Shown here: piece by piece, positions 1 through 5,568 of the stretch | How the letters are laid out: each line of letters starts with the position of its first letter | How positions within the stretch are numbered: position 1 is the first letter of the stretch | Assembly (NCBI GenBank): GCA_003153335.1 | Contig: PLYG01000419.1 | Coordinates: 1 to 6,422 of the forward strand | Direction of reading: 5' to 3' | Length of the DNA stretch: 6,422 nucleotides | From: Betaproteobacteria bacterium | Lineage (GTDB): Bacteria > Pseudomonadota > Gammaproteobacteria > Burkholderiales > Casimicrobiaceae | Translations under genes and position numbers: made by a program | Notes under the pieces: generated by a model | Told to the model about the DNA's origin: nothing | Seen by the model: only the letters and a program-made list of their open reading frames with translations | Database searches by the model: none

Positions 1-504
1 ATCGTGGTCAACAACGCCGGCATTTCGCATCGCAACCAGCCGCTGCTCGATGTGAGCGAACAGGAGTTCGACCGCATTTTTCAGGTCAACGTCAAAAGCC
101 TGTTCCTGACCGCCAGACATGCAGTGCCGGTGTTTCGCAAACAGGGCGGCGGCTGCTTTGTCAACATCGCCTCGACCGCCGGTGTCCGGCCGCGGCCCGG
201 ACTGGTCTGGTACAACGGCAGCAAGGGCGCGGTCATCACCATCAGCAAAGCGATGGCGGTCGAGCTGGCGCCTAACAAGATACGCGTCAACTGCATCAAC
301 CCGGTGGCCGGCGAGACCCCCTTGCTCGCGACATTCATGGGCGAAGATACGCCCGCGCGGCGCGCGCAGTTCATCGCATCGATTCCGCTCGGCCGCTTTT
401 CGCAGCCGCGCGACATCGCCAATGCGGCGCTGTTCCTGGCTTCGGACGACGCGGATTTCATCACAGGCGTATGTCTGGAGGTCGACGGGGGCCGCTGCGT
501 ATAG
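1..504 (+). CDS. SDR family NAD(P)-dependent oxidoreductase, 5'-truncated
   Basis: This is the C-terminal 167 residues of a classical short-chain dehydrogenase/reductase, read in frame from base 1 to a TAG at 502-504. Visible landmarks, numbered from the first codon, are NNAG (4-7), which supports the Rossmann core, and the full catalytic tetrad: Asn30 (in QVNVKS), Ser58 (in NIAST), Tyr71 and Lys75 (YNGSK, i.e. YxxxK). The C-terminal GxxLEVDGGR signature is also present (as ITGVCLEVDGGR). The N-terminal cofactor loop (TGxxxGxG) lies outside the window, so NAD versus NADP preference cannot be judged. Usual family length is about 250 residues, so roughly 80-90 are missing. The segment PVAGETPLLATFMGEDTP resembles SDRs often annotated as glucose 1-dehydrogenase or 3-oxoacyl-ACP reductase-like, but the substrate is not determinable. 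The methyltransferase gene follows after 33 nt on the same strand, so co-transcription is plausible. Confidence 0.93.
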   Translation: MVVNNAGISHRNQPLLDVSEQEFDRIFQVNVKSLFLTARHAVPVFRKQGGGCFVNIASTAGVRPRPGLVWYNGSKGAVITISKAMAVELAPNKIRVNCINPVAGETPLLATFMGEDTPARRAQFIASIPLGRFSQPRDIANAALFLASDDADFITGVCLEVDGGRCV

Positions 505-537
505 CGGAGCGCGATCCCCTGCGCGCACGGACTCGCC

Positions 538-1689
538 ATGAATGCGCACCCTGTCATCACCTGGACCGAGTCCGGAGAGACCCGATCGGCCCGCTGGCGT
601 TCAGAAAGCGGAATGCCGCCGCCCGGGCGCGTGGTAATCGCCGACGACCGGATGAGCGCCGAAGCGGCATATTGTCTGGCCTGCGAAGGAACCGCGATGC
701 TATGGCGCGGTGATTTCCAGAATGCGCGCCAGCTGCTGCAGGCGATGGCGCGGCGCAGCGACAGGGGCCCTCGCCACGCTGGGAAACGGCCTGCTGTAAC
801 GCCGCCGGCCCCGCCGGCCGAGGCCTTCCATCTGCATCGGCAGGCCCAGTCGCAGCGTGCGCGCATCCTGGCGATGCTGGTGCTGCCCTTCGCTGCCGAC
901 CATGGCGTCCCGCTGCGGCGCGCACCCGACGTGCGGCAGGCGTGCCTGGAGGCGTACGGCGCGGGCGACGTACCCTATGTGGCTTCACTGCGCGAATTGC
1001 TCGGCCTGATCGGCGCCCACGAGTGGCGGAAGAACGGTGTCGAGGTCCCGGCTCTTGCGGCGCGCATCCATCCGCATTACGGCGTGTTCGCGCCGATACG
1101 GTCCGAATACGTCGGCCTGGTCGCCGCGGCGCCGCTACCGATGCCTATGCCGGCGCTGGCCTTCGATATCGGCACGGGAACGGGCGTGGTGGCCGCGGTG
1201 CTGGCCCAGCGGGGCATCGCCCGCATCGTGGCGACCGATCAGGACCCTCGCGCGCTGGCATGCGCCACGGAGAATATCGAAAGACTCGGACTGGCGGAGA
1301 AGGTGGAAGTCGTGCGGGCAAACCTCTTTCCCCCAGGACGCGCTGCGCTGGTGGTCTGCAATCCGCCGTGGCTTCCGGCCCGGCCGAGCTCGCCGATCGA
1401 GCACGCGATCTATGACTCCGACAGCCGGATGCTGCGCGGATTCCTGGGCGGGCTGGCCGCGCATCTCGCCCCGGAGGGCGTTGGCTGGTTACTGCTCTCC
1501 GATCTTGCCGAGCGTCTGGGACTGCGGTCGCGGAATGAATTGGTCGACGCGATCGCGCAAGCGGGGTTGAAGGTCATCGGCCGGATAGATGTCCGGCCCG
1601 ATCATCCGCGGGTTTCCGACACGGCCGATCCGTTGCATGCCGCGCGTTCGGCAGAAGTGACTTCGCTGTGGCGGCTTGCGGCCGCGTAA
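538..1689 (+). CDS. class I SAM-dependent methyltransferase (NPPW motif)
   Basis: A 383-residue protein with a seven-strand Rossmann methyltransferase domain in its C-terminal half. Motif I is FDIGTGTG (residues 209-216), the acidic end of strand 2 is in ATDQDP (232-237), and motif IV is VVCNPPWLP (272-280). The NPP[Y/F/W] motif is typical of N-methyltransferases acting on glutamine amides or on nucleobase amines (HemK/PrmC, PrmB, RsmC, TrmN6 groups), so an amine or amide nitrogen target is a reasonable inference; the actual substrate is unknown. The N-terminal half (about 1-190) has no motif I recognise, apart from a segment (GTAMLWRGDFQNARQLLQ, 51-68) that I associate with Burkholderiales homologues of similar length. 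The ATG at 538 is chosen because it is the first plausible start after the SDR stop and shares that gene's frame. Only a weak GGA precedes it, which is compatible with readthrough from the upstream gene. Cytoplasmic; no signal peptide or membrane segment. Confidence 0.9.
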   Translation: MNAHPVITWTESGETRSARWRSESGMPPPGRVVIADDRMSAEAAYCLACEGTAMLWRGDFQNARQLLQAMARRSDRGPRHAGKRPAVTPPAPPAEAFHLHRQAQSQRARILAMLVLPFAADHGVPLRRAPDVRQACLEAYGAGDVPYVASLRELLGLIGAHEWRKNGVEVPALAARIHPHYGVFAPIRSEYVGLVAAAPLPMPMPALAFDIGTGTGVVAAVLAQRGIARIVATDQDPRALACATENIERLGLAEKVEVVRANLFPPGRAALVVCNPPWLPARPSSPIEHAIYDSDSRMLRGFLGGLAAHLAPEGVGWLLLSDLAERLGLRSRNELVDAIAQAGLKVIGRIDVRPDHPRVSDTADPLHAARSAEVTSLWRLAAA

Positions 1690-1693
1690 GGCC

Positions 1694-1728
1694 AGAAGTC
1701 AGAGGACAGAGGACCGAGGACAGAGGTA
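1694..1728. repeat. heptamer tandem repeat (consensus AGAGGAC)
   Basis: Five consecutive 7-bp units begin 5 nt after the methyltransferase stop codon: AGAAGTC (1694-1700), AGAGGAC (1701-1707), AGAGGAC (1708-1714), CGAGGAC (1715-1721) and AGAGGTA (1722-1728). The unit length and register are read directly from the sequence. The array is purine-rich on the plus strand. Short heptamer arrays occur between genes in many bacteria and can change copy number by slippage; no function is evident here. Confidence 0.85.
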
Positions 1729-1774
1729 GTGATCGGGACCGACCCCACGCGACGCAATGCGCGGAAGCTACAAG

Positions 1775-1812
1775 AAAAAAAGGAAGAGCCCCGCAGCGGC
1801 TCTTTGCGGGGC
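1775..1812 (-). terminator. intrinsic terminator of the leftward operon
   Basis: Read on the minus strand, a GC-rich hairpin is followed by a T-run. Two stems overlap: an outer one pairing 1805-1812 with 1788-1795 (GCCCCGCA / TGCGGGGC, 8 bp, 9-nt loop) and a second pairing 1798-1804 with 1784-1790 (AAGAGCC / GGCTCTT, 7 bp, 7-nt loop). The second stem ends two bases before seven consecutive T residues (minus-strand sense of 1775-1781). It lies just downstream of the stop of the secreted-protein gene at 1843. There is no T-run on the plus strand after the stem, so it should not stop the converging methyltransferase transcript efficiently. Confidence 0.8.
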
Positions 1813-1842
1813 GCGATAGAACGGCGACAGGCTGCCGGCGTC

Positions 1843-2406
1843 CTACTTGATGATTTCCTTCTTGATGCTGACGCATGAGGATCCGGTCGCCCGCATCAGA
1901 AACACCCGCGCCGACGGCCCGATATTGAACATGGCAATCTCGCCACCAAGCGATCCGGTGGACACGGCGCCCTTGAAGTGTTTGGCAGCCACGGCATTGC
2001 AGGCCTCGGGCCAGTATTGCACTGATTCGTACATGGCCGAACAGCCGATCGCCGTATTTGGAGAAAAAGTGGCGCTGCCGTACGCCCGCGGGATCCCTTC
2101 TCCCTGCACTTCGAGGGAGACCGACGCCATGCTGTTGTCGGGCTCTCTTTCCGGAAGAAAGAGCAGGGCGCTCGACCGGGTGCCCTTGGTCAGGAAATTG
2201 CTGATCTGGTCGATGCGGGTGGCGCAGTTGCGCACGCCCGCCGAAAACATGACCGTGGCGATCTGATTCGTCGGCCCTGCGGCCAAGTCGCGCAAAAGGC
2301 GAACGGAGCCCGTGTCCGAGACTTCGTCCGCCGGGCGGGTTTGCGCCGCCGCCGGAGTGGACAACAGTCCGGCACACACAATTCCTATGCTCAGCTTCCG
2401 CATCAT
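1843..2406 (-). CDS. secreted hypothetical protein with four mature cysteines
   Basis: A 187-residue protein of no family I recognise. It begins with a clear Sec signal peptide: MMRKLS as the basic n-region, a hydrophobic core IGIVCAGLL, and likely cleavage after PAAA or AAAQ near residues 21-22. There is no lipobox at the cleavage site, so it is expected in the periplasm or outside the cell. The mature part has four Cys (61, 122, 136, 178), which could form two disulfides, no further membrane segment, and a basic C-terminus (IKKEIIK). The start is ATG ATG at 2406-2401; the two are indistinguishable, and neither has a convincing Shine-Dalgarno sequence. The gene lies 275 bp downstream of the trimeric autotransporter gene on the same strand and is followed by an intrinsic terminator, so it may be the last gene of that transcription unit. 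A role as an accessory to the surface protein is a guess from position only. Confidence 0.82.
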   Translation of the reverse strand: MMRKLSIGIVCAGLLSTPAAAQTRPADEVSDTGSVRLLRDLAAGPTNQIATVMFSAGVRNCATRIDQISNFLTKGTRSSALLFLPEREPDNSMASVSLEVQGEGIPRAYGSATFSPNTAIGCSAMYESVQYWPEACNAVAAKHFKGAVSTGSLGGEIAMFNIGPSARVFLMRATGSSCVSIKKEIIK

Positions 2407-2681
2407 GGGATCAGATCACTTTCGGGACAAGCATGGAGTTCCCAGGACTGCGAGCCCGAACGGGCAAGGAGAGTCTGGATCGGGCTTCCGGGGTGGAACC
2501 GCAATGGCGGCGGTCCGGCTGGAATTGGAACGAAGGAGTCGGGTGCTTCCCATGCTGGCAAATCCCCGCTGAAGAATCGACCCAGCTTGTCGCTAATACA
2601 CTCTCCGGACTGCGGGTGGAAAGCGTATCGCCGACCTTCCGGCATCCCCCGGACTCAAGCCGGGGGACTTCGAACAATTGC
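2407..2681. other. 275-bp intergenic stretch, no convincing gene
   Basis: This lies between the surface-protein gene and the secreted-protein gene. It holds a strong hairpin at 2645-2667 (listed separately) and a small inverted repeat, GCCC/GGGC, at 2454-2465. A minus-strand ORF of 80 codons (ATG at 2645, TGA at 2405-2403) fills most of it and its stop overlaps the ATG at 2406 as ATGA. However, its third-position base use looks less GC-biased than the neighbouring genes, its only upstream GGGGG abuts the ATG, and its sequence matches nothing I know. I saw no clear sigma-70 promoter for the secreted-protein gene. The stretch could be a dispersed repeat or the remnant of one. Confidence 0.5.
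2645..2667 (-). terminator. strong hairpin just after the surface-protein gene, no T-run
   Basis: TCCCCCGG (2645-2652) can pair with CCGGGGGA (2660-2667): 8 perfect base pairs, nearly all G:C, with a 7-nt loop. It lies 14 nt past the stop of the surface-protein gene. No T-tract follows on either strand, so it is not a standard intrinsic terminator. It could cause partial termination, protect the mRNA 3' end, or reduce expression of the downstream secreted-protein gene. Confidence 0.45.
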
Positions 2682-4814
2682 TTAGAACGACCAGCCGCCG
2701 CCAAGGCCGTATGCCGCCTTGCCGGAACCGCTGCCCGCACCTACGCTTGCCTTGATCACGCCACTGCCGCCAACCCGCGCGCTGGCGCCGATCGCAAACG
2801 CAGTTTCGCCGTTGAAGCTGGCAACGCCAGCACCGATCGCGAACGCCTTGCCGGTGTCAACTTGCGGGATGTTGGCCAGCGCCGTTACCGACGAAACGCC
2901 GCGCGACAGCAGTTTCTCCAAGTCATGGAACTGGCCGAAGTTGACCGCGTCGAACGTGCTGGAACCGTTCGCAACGCCCGTCACCCTGACCGGTGCGCCG
3001 CCGGCTCCGCCAAATGTTGCTGCGCCGCTGGTCAGCGCCAGGCTGGTCGTGCCACCCATTACCGTCGCGCCGCCGCTGTTCAGCGAGACGCTCGCGTTGG
3101 TGCCGGAAGCCAGGGTCACGCCCGTACTGTTCACCGTCACCGTGTTGCCACCCGTGCCCGTAGCCGACCCAAGGGTCGTCGCGCCAGTTACGCCTAGCGT
3201 ATTGTTGATCTGGGTTGCGCCGGCCAACGTGGTCGCGCCGGTGACGCCTAACGTGCCGCCAATAGATGCATTACCGGTGTTCGTCAGATTGCCCGAATTG
3301 CTGATATTGCCGGTGTTGCTGATGCCATTGGTGCTGGTCAGACCGCTCACGCCCAGCGTATTGTTGATCTGGGTTGCGCCGGACATCGTGGTCGCGCCGG
3401 TCACGCCAAACGTTCCGCCTACCGTCGTATTGCCGGTAACGCCCAGCGTTCCGCCTACCGTCGCATTGCCGGTCACGCCCAGCGTCGTCGTGCTGACGTT
3501 GCCCGTGTTCGTGATCCCGTTGGTGGTCGATGCTCCGGTGACGAGTAGCGTCGTCGTGCTGGTGTTGCCCGTGTTCGTGATCCCGTTGGTGGTCGATGCT
3601 CCGGTGACGAGTAGCGTCGTCGTGCTGGTGTTGCCCGTGTTCACGATGCCATTCGTATTCGACACGCCCGTCACGCCCAGCGTCCCGCCGATCGTCGTGT
3701 TGCCGGTTACACCCAGGGTGCCGCCGATGGTTCCGTTGCCCGTCACCGCCAGCGCGCCGCCTACGCTCGCATTGCCTGTGGTGTTCAGCGTAGCCGTCGC
3801 GATGTTGCCGCTGTTGGTGATGTTGCCGGTGTTGGTGATGCCGCTGGTCGTCGTCGAATTGCAGACGGTCAGGCCCGCAACCGTTGCCGTATTCGCGCCG
3901 GTGCAGCCGATCATCGTATTGCCATTCGGGTTGACGTTGAAACCGGCACCGAAGACCGGCGTTGCGGTGGTCACGCCGGTGATCGTGTTATACGACGCGG
4001 TGCCGGTGATGCCGCCGATGTTGATGCCGGTCGATCCGAACGTGCCGCCGCTACCCGTGATGGTTCCGGCGACTGTCGTGGTGCCGCTGGGCGTCGGGGT
4101 CGAGGGGATCGTCACGGTATAGGAACCGTAGCTGACCGCGTTGTTGACCGAGTTTGAATTCACCACGATGGAGCCGACCGCCGAGCCGGGGCCAGAGGTC
4201 GCGACCGTCGGTGTCACCGTGCCCACCGGCACACCCAGGATTGCCGTGCCGACCGGCGTGCCATTCGGGTTCAGGCCGATGATTTGCACGTTGATGCCCG
4301 CAGCGCTTAGCGGCGCCGTGGTGATGCCAACGCCAGTCACGGTTCCGGTTGCGGTGGCGGCCGTGAAGCCCGGCAGAGTCGTCGCCGTGACCGGCGCGCC
4401 GGTCAGGTTCACGCCTACCGACGGGGGATTGGTGGTGTTGGCGCCCTGCGTCGGCACGAAGCCGCTCGGTCCGGTCGACGACAGCGCAACGCCGTACGTC
4501 ACACCGCCCTGGGTTGTGCTGAAGGTCGCGGTGTTGGAGTTTTGATTCAGGATCGAGGTCTGGGTCCAGCCGGTAGGCGCGGTCCACGTTCCGGTTGCCC
4601 CGTTATAGACAAAGTTGACGACTTGCGGCGTGCCGCCGGTCAGTGTCACCGTCACTGGATACGTTACCGTGTAAGTTGCCGGGGTCGCGGGGGTCTGCGC
4701 GGTCGGTGGTACAAGCACCGGCGGACCGAAGGTGTCCGCAAAAGCCTGCTGCAGCGGAGCGATAATGCCAACCGCACACAATGCGGTAACGATCATTTTT
4801 ACGTTCATCTTCAT
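2682..4814 (-). CDS. trimeric autotransporter adhesin-like protein with YadA-type anchor
   Basis: A 710-residue surface protein. Order: a standard Sec signal peptide (MKMNVK n-region, hydrophobic 8-21, likely cleavage AFA|D after residue 26; no extended signal region); an N-terminal Thr/Val/Gly/Pro-rich part (27-about 300); a repeat region (about 345-550) built from modules such as GGTLGVTGNTT and NGITNTGNTSTTTLLVTG; a neck-like segment RVTGVANGSSTFDAVNFGQF (about 610-629, DAVN at 622-625); a very short helix (LEKLLSRGVSSVTALANIPQ); then about 55 residues of alternating strands (GKAFAIGAGVASFNGETAFAIG and onward) ending GGWSF. The last part matches the YadA C-terminal domain, which trimerises into a 12-strand outer-membrane barrel; the terminal Phe fits a BAM recognition signal. 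The passenger has no obvious YadA-type head motifs and little coiled coil, which is unusual, and it carries two cysteines (304 and 318). The ATG at 4814 is preferred over the in-frame TTG at 4829 because GGGAG (4827-4823) sits 8 nt before it. Probable role: adhesion or cell-surface structure. Confidence 0.85.
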   Translation of the reverse strand: MKMNVKMIVTALCAVGIIAPLQQAFADTFGPPVLVPPTAQTPATPATYTVTYPVTVTLTGGTPQVVNFVYNGATGTWTAPTGWTQTSILNQNSNTATFSTTQGGVTYGVALSSTGPSGFVPTQGANTTNPPSVGVNLTGAPVTATTLPGFTAATATGTVTGVGITTAPLSAAGINVQIIGLNPNGTPVGTAILGVPVGTVTPTVATSGPGSAVGSIVVNSNSVNNAVSYGSYTVTIPSTPTPSGTTTVAGTITGSGGTFGSTGINIGGITGTASYNTITGVTTATPVFGAGFNVNPNGNTMIGCTGANTATVAGLTVCNSTTTSGITNTGNITNSGNIATATLNTTGNASVGGALAVTGNGTIGGTLGVTGNTTIGGTLGVTGVSNTNGIVNTGNTSTTTLLVTGASTTNGITNTGNTSTTTLLVTGASTTNGITNTGNVSTTTLGVTGNATVGGTLGVTGNTTVGGTFGVTGATTMSGATQINNTLGVSGLTSTNGISNTGNISNSGNLTNTGNASIGGTLGVTGATTLAGATQINNTLGVTGATTLGSATGTGGNTVTVNSTGVTLASGTNASVSLNSGGATVMGGTTSLALTSGAATFGGAGGAPVRVTGVANGSSTFDAVNFGQFHDLEKLLSRGVSSVTALANIPQVDTGKAFAIGAGVASFNGETAFAIGASARVGGSGVIKASVGAGSGSGKAAYGLGGGWSF
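3191..3419. repeat. dispersed 70-bp internal repeat in the surface-protein gene
   Basis: Bases 3191-3260 and 3350-3419 align over 70 bp with six mismatches and share an exact 28-bp core (3196-3223 and 3355-3382), offset by 159 bp (53 codons). They encode related modules reading roughly GATQINNTLGVTG and GATQINNTLGVSG. Because the offset is a multiple of three, recombination between the copies would keep the reading frame. Confidence 0.85.
3411..3482. repeat. 36-bp tandem repeat in the surface-protein gene
   Basis: Two adjacent 36-bp units, 3411-3446 and 3447-3482, differ at only two positions. Each encodes one 12-residue module of the type LGVTGN(A/T)TVGGT. Similar but more diverged units recur around 3676-3770, showing that the 12-residue module is the basic building block of this part of the passenger. 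Confidence 0.85.
3482..3642. repeat. 66-bp near-identical tandem repeat in the surface-protein gene
   Basis: Two full 66-bp copies (3482-3547 and 3548-3613) differ at two positions, and a third partial copy matches for 29 bp (3614-3642) before diverging. Each full unit is 22 codons and encodes the module STTTLLVTGASTTNGITNTG plus two residues. The near identity at the DNA level points to a recent duplication and makes copy-number change by slippage or recombination likely; all such changes would be in frame. Confidence 0.9.
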
Positions 4815-4822
4815 GTTTACAT

Positions 4823-4827
4823 CTCCC
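4823..4827 (-). promoter_or_regulatory. ribosome binding site deciding the surface-protein start
   Basis: GGGAG on the minus strand lies 8 nt before the ATG at 4814-4812. The in-frame TTG at 4829-4827 overlaps this site and has no site of its own, so the protein most likely starts with MKMNVK, a good signal-peptide n-region. Confidence 0.75.
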
Positions 4828-4872
4828 AACTAGGATGGACAGCGGTAAGGGTACGGCAACTAGATTTTCGAC

Positions 4873-5019
4873 TTAAAAGTCACCAGTGAGGCTCTTCGGT
4901 TTGATCGTGGTTCTGCACAAACACAAATGACACCCGCAAAGACCACGCCCGTGATTCGATCTGGCGAGATGCTTGCTGGCGCACTTCATCAACGTAACGG
5001 CGTGCATTGGGTTCGCCAC
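4873..5019 (-). CDS. possible small cysteine-rich protein or leader ORF
   Basis: A 48-codon ORF starting with GTG at 5019-5017 and ending with TAA at 4875-4873. It has a strong ribosome site, GGAGG at 5029-5025, five nt before the GTG. The product contains a cysteine cluster, LCGCHLCLC, near its middle, a further Cys at residue 13, and is basic elsewhere. It has no signal peptide or known family. It would be translated from the proposed leader of the surface-protein gene and ends 58 nt before that gene's ATG. A second ORF of 80 codons (TTG 5122 to TGA 4880) overlaps it in another frame and has no comparable ribosome site. The case rests on the ribosome site and placement alone; a chance ORF remains quite possible. 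Confidence 0.27.
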   Translation of the reverse strand: MANPMHAVTLMKCASKHLARSNHGRGLCGCHLCLCRTTIKPKSLTGDF

Positions 5020-5054
5020 GACTTCCTCCGAAATACAGACCCTCCACGGTTACG
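4993..5054 (-). promoter_or_regulatory. possible structured 5' leader hairpin
   Basis: On the minus strand the arms CGTAAC-CGTG-GGGT (within 5054-5039) and ACCC-CACG-GTTACG (within 5012-4993) can pair as stems of 6, 4 and 4 bp, separated by small bulges or internal loops. The 26-nt terminal loop contains the GGAGG ribosome site and the GTG of the small ORF. The structure would begin almost exactly where transcription from the proposed promoter at 5061-5090 is expected to start. It matches no riboswitch class I recognise. Confidence 0.35.
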
Positions 5055-5060
5055 GAAACC

Positions 5061-5090
5061 ATATTAGCACGGCAAATTCCCGCCTGTCTA
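5061..5090 (-). promoter_or_regulatory. candidate sigma-70 promoter with extended -10, for the surface-protein gene
   Basis: On the minus strand, TAGACA (5090-5085, one mismatch to TTGACA) and TAATAT (5066-5061) are 18 bp apart, and the -10 is preceded by TGC, giving an extended -10 (TGCTAATAT). Transcription would start near 5054, leaving about 240 nt of leader before the surface-protein ATG at 4814. The stretch is more AT-rich than its surroundings. Prediction from pattern only. Confidence 0.45.
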
Positions 5091-5568
5091 CGATCCGCCG
5101 ATATAAGAAAAGAGTTGCGCAAAACCTGAATGCGGGTGCAGCGGGAACGGCCGTCTCACCCGCCATTTTATGGTCATTGTGAACCCGTGCGACTCCTGCC
5201 GCAATCTTTGCAAAGATTGCGAGCCCGCCTCCATAGCAAAGGGCAGCCGCCCGTCTCGACAGGCCGGGCGAGGCCCTACGGCCCGTGCCGGATGCCGGGC
5301 CGCCGCACACCGGCAGGGCGACCGATCATGCTGCACTGCGGCCTCGTCCCCGGAATGACCGATGCCGGCGAGGTGTACCATCCTTGCAACAGTGCGGCGA
5401 AATTGGGAGACGCATGGGCTTGCCGGCCTGTTCGAGTGGTCGCTTGGCGCGGAATTCCGGTCTCGCCGCCGGAGCATCGCGGCGGCAGGCAATCCAGGGG
5501 ATTTTTCCGGACAACGAGCGCGATCGGCCCAACCACGCGCAGTCCGGTGCGGCGGACCAAAGACTCGC
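5091..5568. other. gene-free stretch with inverted repeats
   Basis: Several overlapping ORFs cross this stretch on both strands, but none has a good ribosome site, a recognisable product or a consistent frame, so I see no supported gene. It holds the 22-bp palindrome at 5200-5221, a 7-bp GC stem (CGGCCCG 5279-5285 with CGGGCCG 5296-5302), another 7-bp stem (GCCGCCG 5465-5471 with CGGCGGC 5480-5486) and a 5-bp stem (GTCCG 5542-5546 with CGGAC 5553-5557) just past the radical SAM stop. None is followed by a T-run, so no standard terminator is visible for the radical SAM gene. Confidence 0.5.
5200..5221. repeat. perfect 22-bp palindrome
   Basis: CGCAATCTTTG is followed immediately by its exact reverse complement, with no spacer. 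The central TTTGCAAA is AT-rich within GC-rich surroundings. It lies about 110 bp upstream of the proposed -35 at 5085-5090. It could be a binding site for a dimeric regulator or a transcript hairpin; no known operator is matched. Confidence 0.85.

Noticed and set aside
81..866. A 261-codon minus-strand open frame across the SDR and methyltransferase genes
   Set aside because: It overlaps two confidently recognised genes in antisense and its Arg/Ala/Ser-rich product has no recognisable motif.
3190..3780. CRISPR-like appearance of regularly spaced repeats
   Set aside because: The repeats are in-frame coding modules of multiples of three bases without unique spacers of constant length.
2719..4122. 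A 467-codon open frame on the plus strand across the surface-protein gene
   Set aside because: It is the antisense shadow of the repetitive, stop-poor Gly/Thr/Val repeat coding. The product is a Val/Pro/Leu-rich low-complexity chain without a ribosome site or known domain, whereas the minus frame has a signal peptide and a YadA-like anchor.
4817..4822. ATG-TAA minimal start-stop just before the surface-protein ATG
   Set aside because: It directly abuts the ribosome site with no spacing, so initiation there is unlikely.
4827..4829. TTG as the start of the surface protein (five extra residues)
   Set aside because: It overlaps the GGGAG ribosome site and has none of its own; ATG at 4814 gives correct spacing and a normal signal peptide.
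5170..5358. Plus-strand ORF containing CDSCRNLCKDC, which looks like a four-cysteine metal site
   Set aside because: The spacing arises partly from the 22-bp palindrome, there is no Shine-Dalgarno sequence before the ATG, and the rest is Arg/Ala-rich shadow-like sequence.
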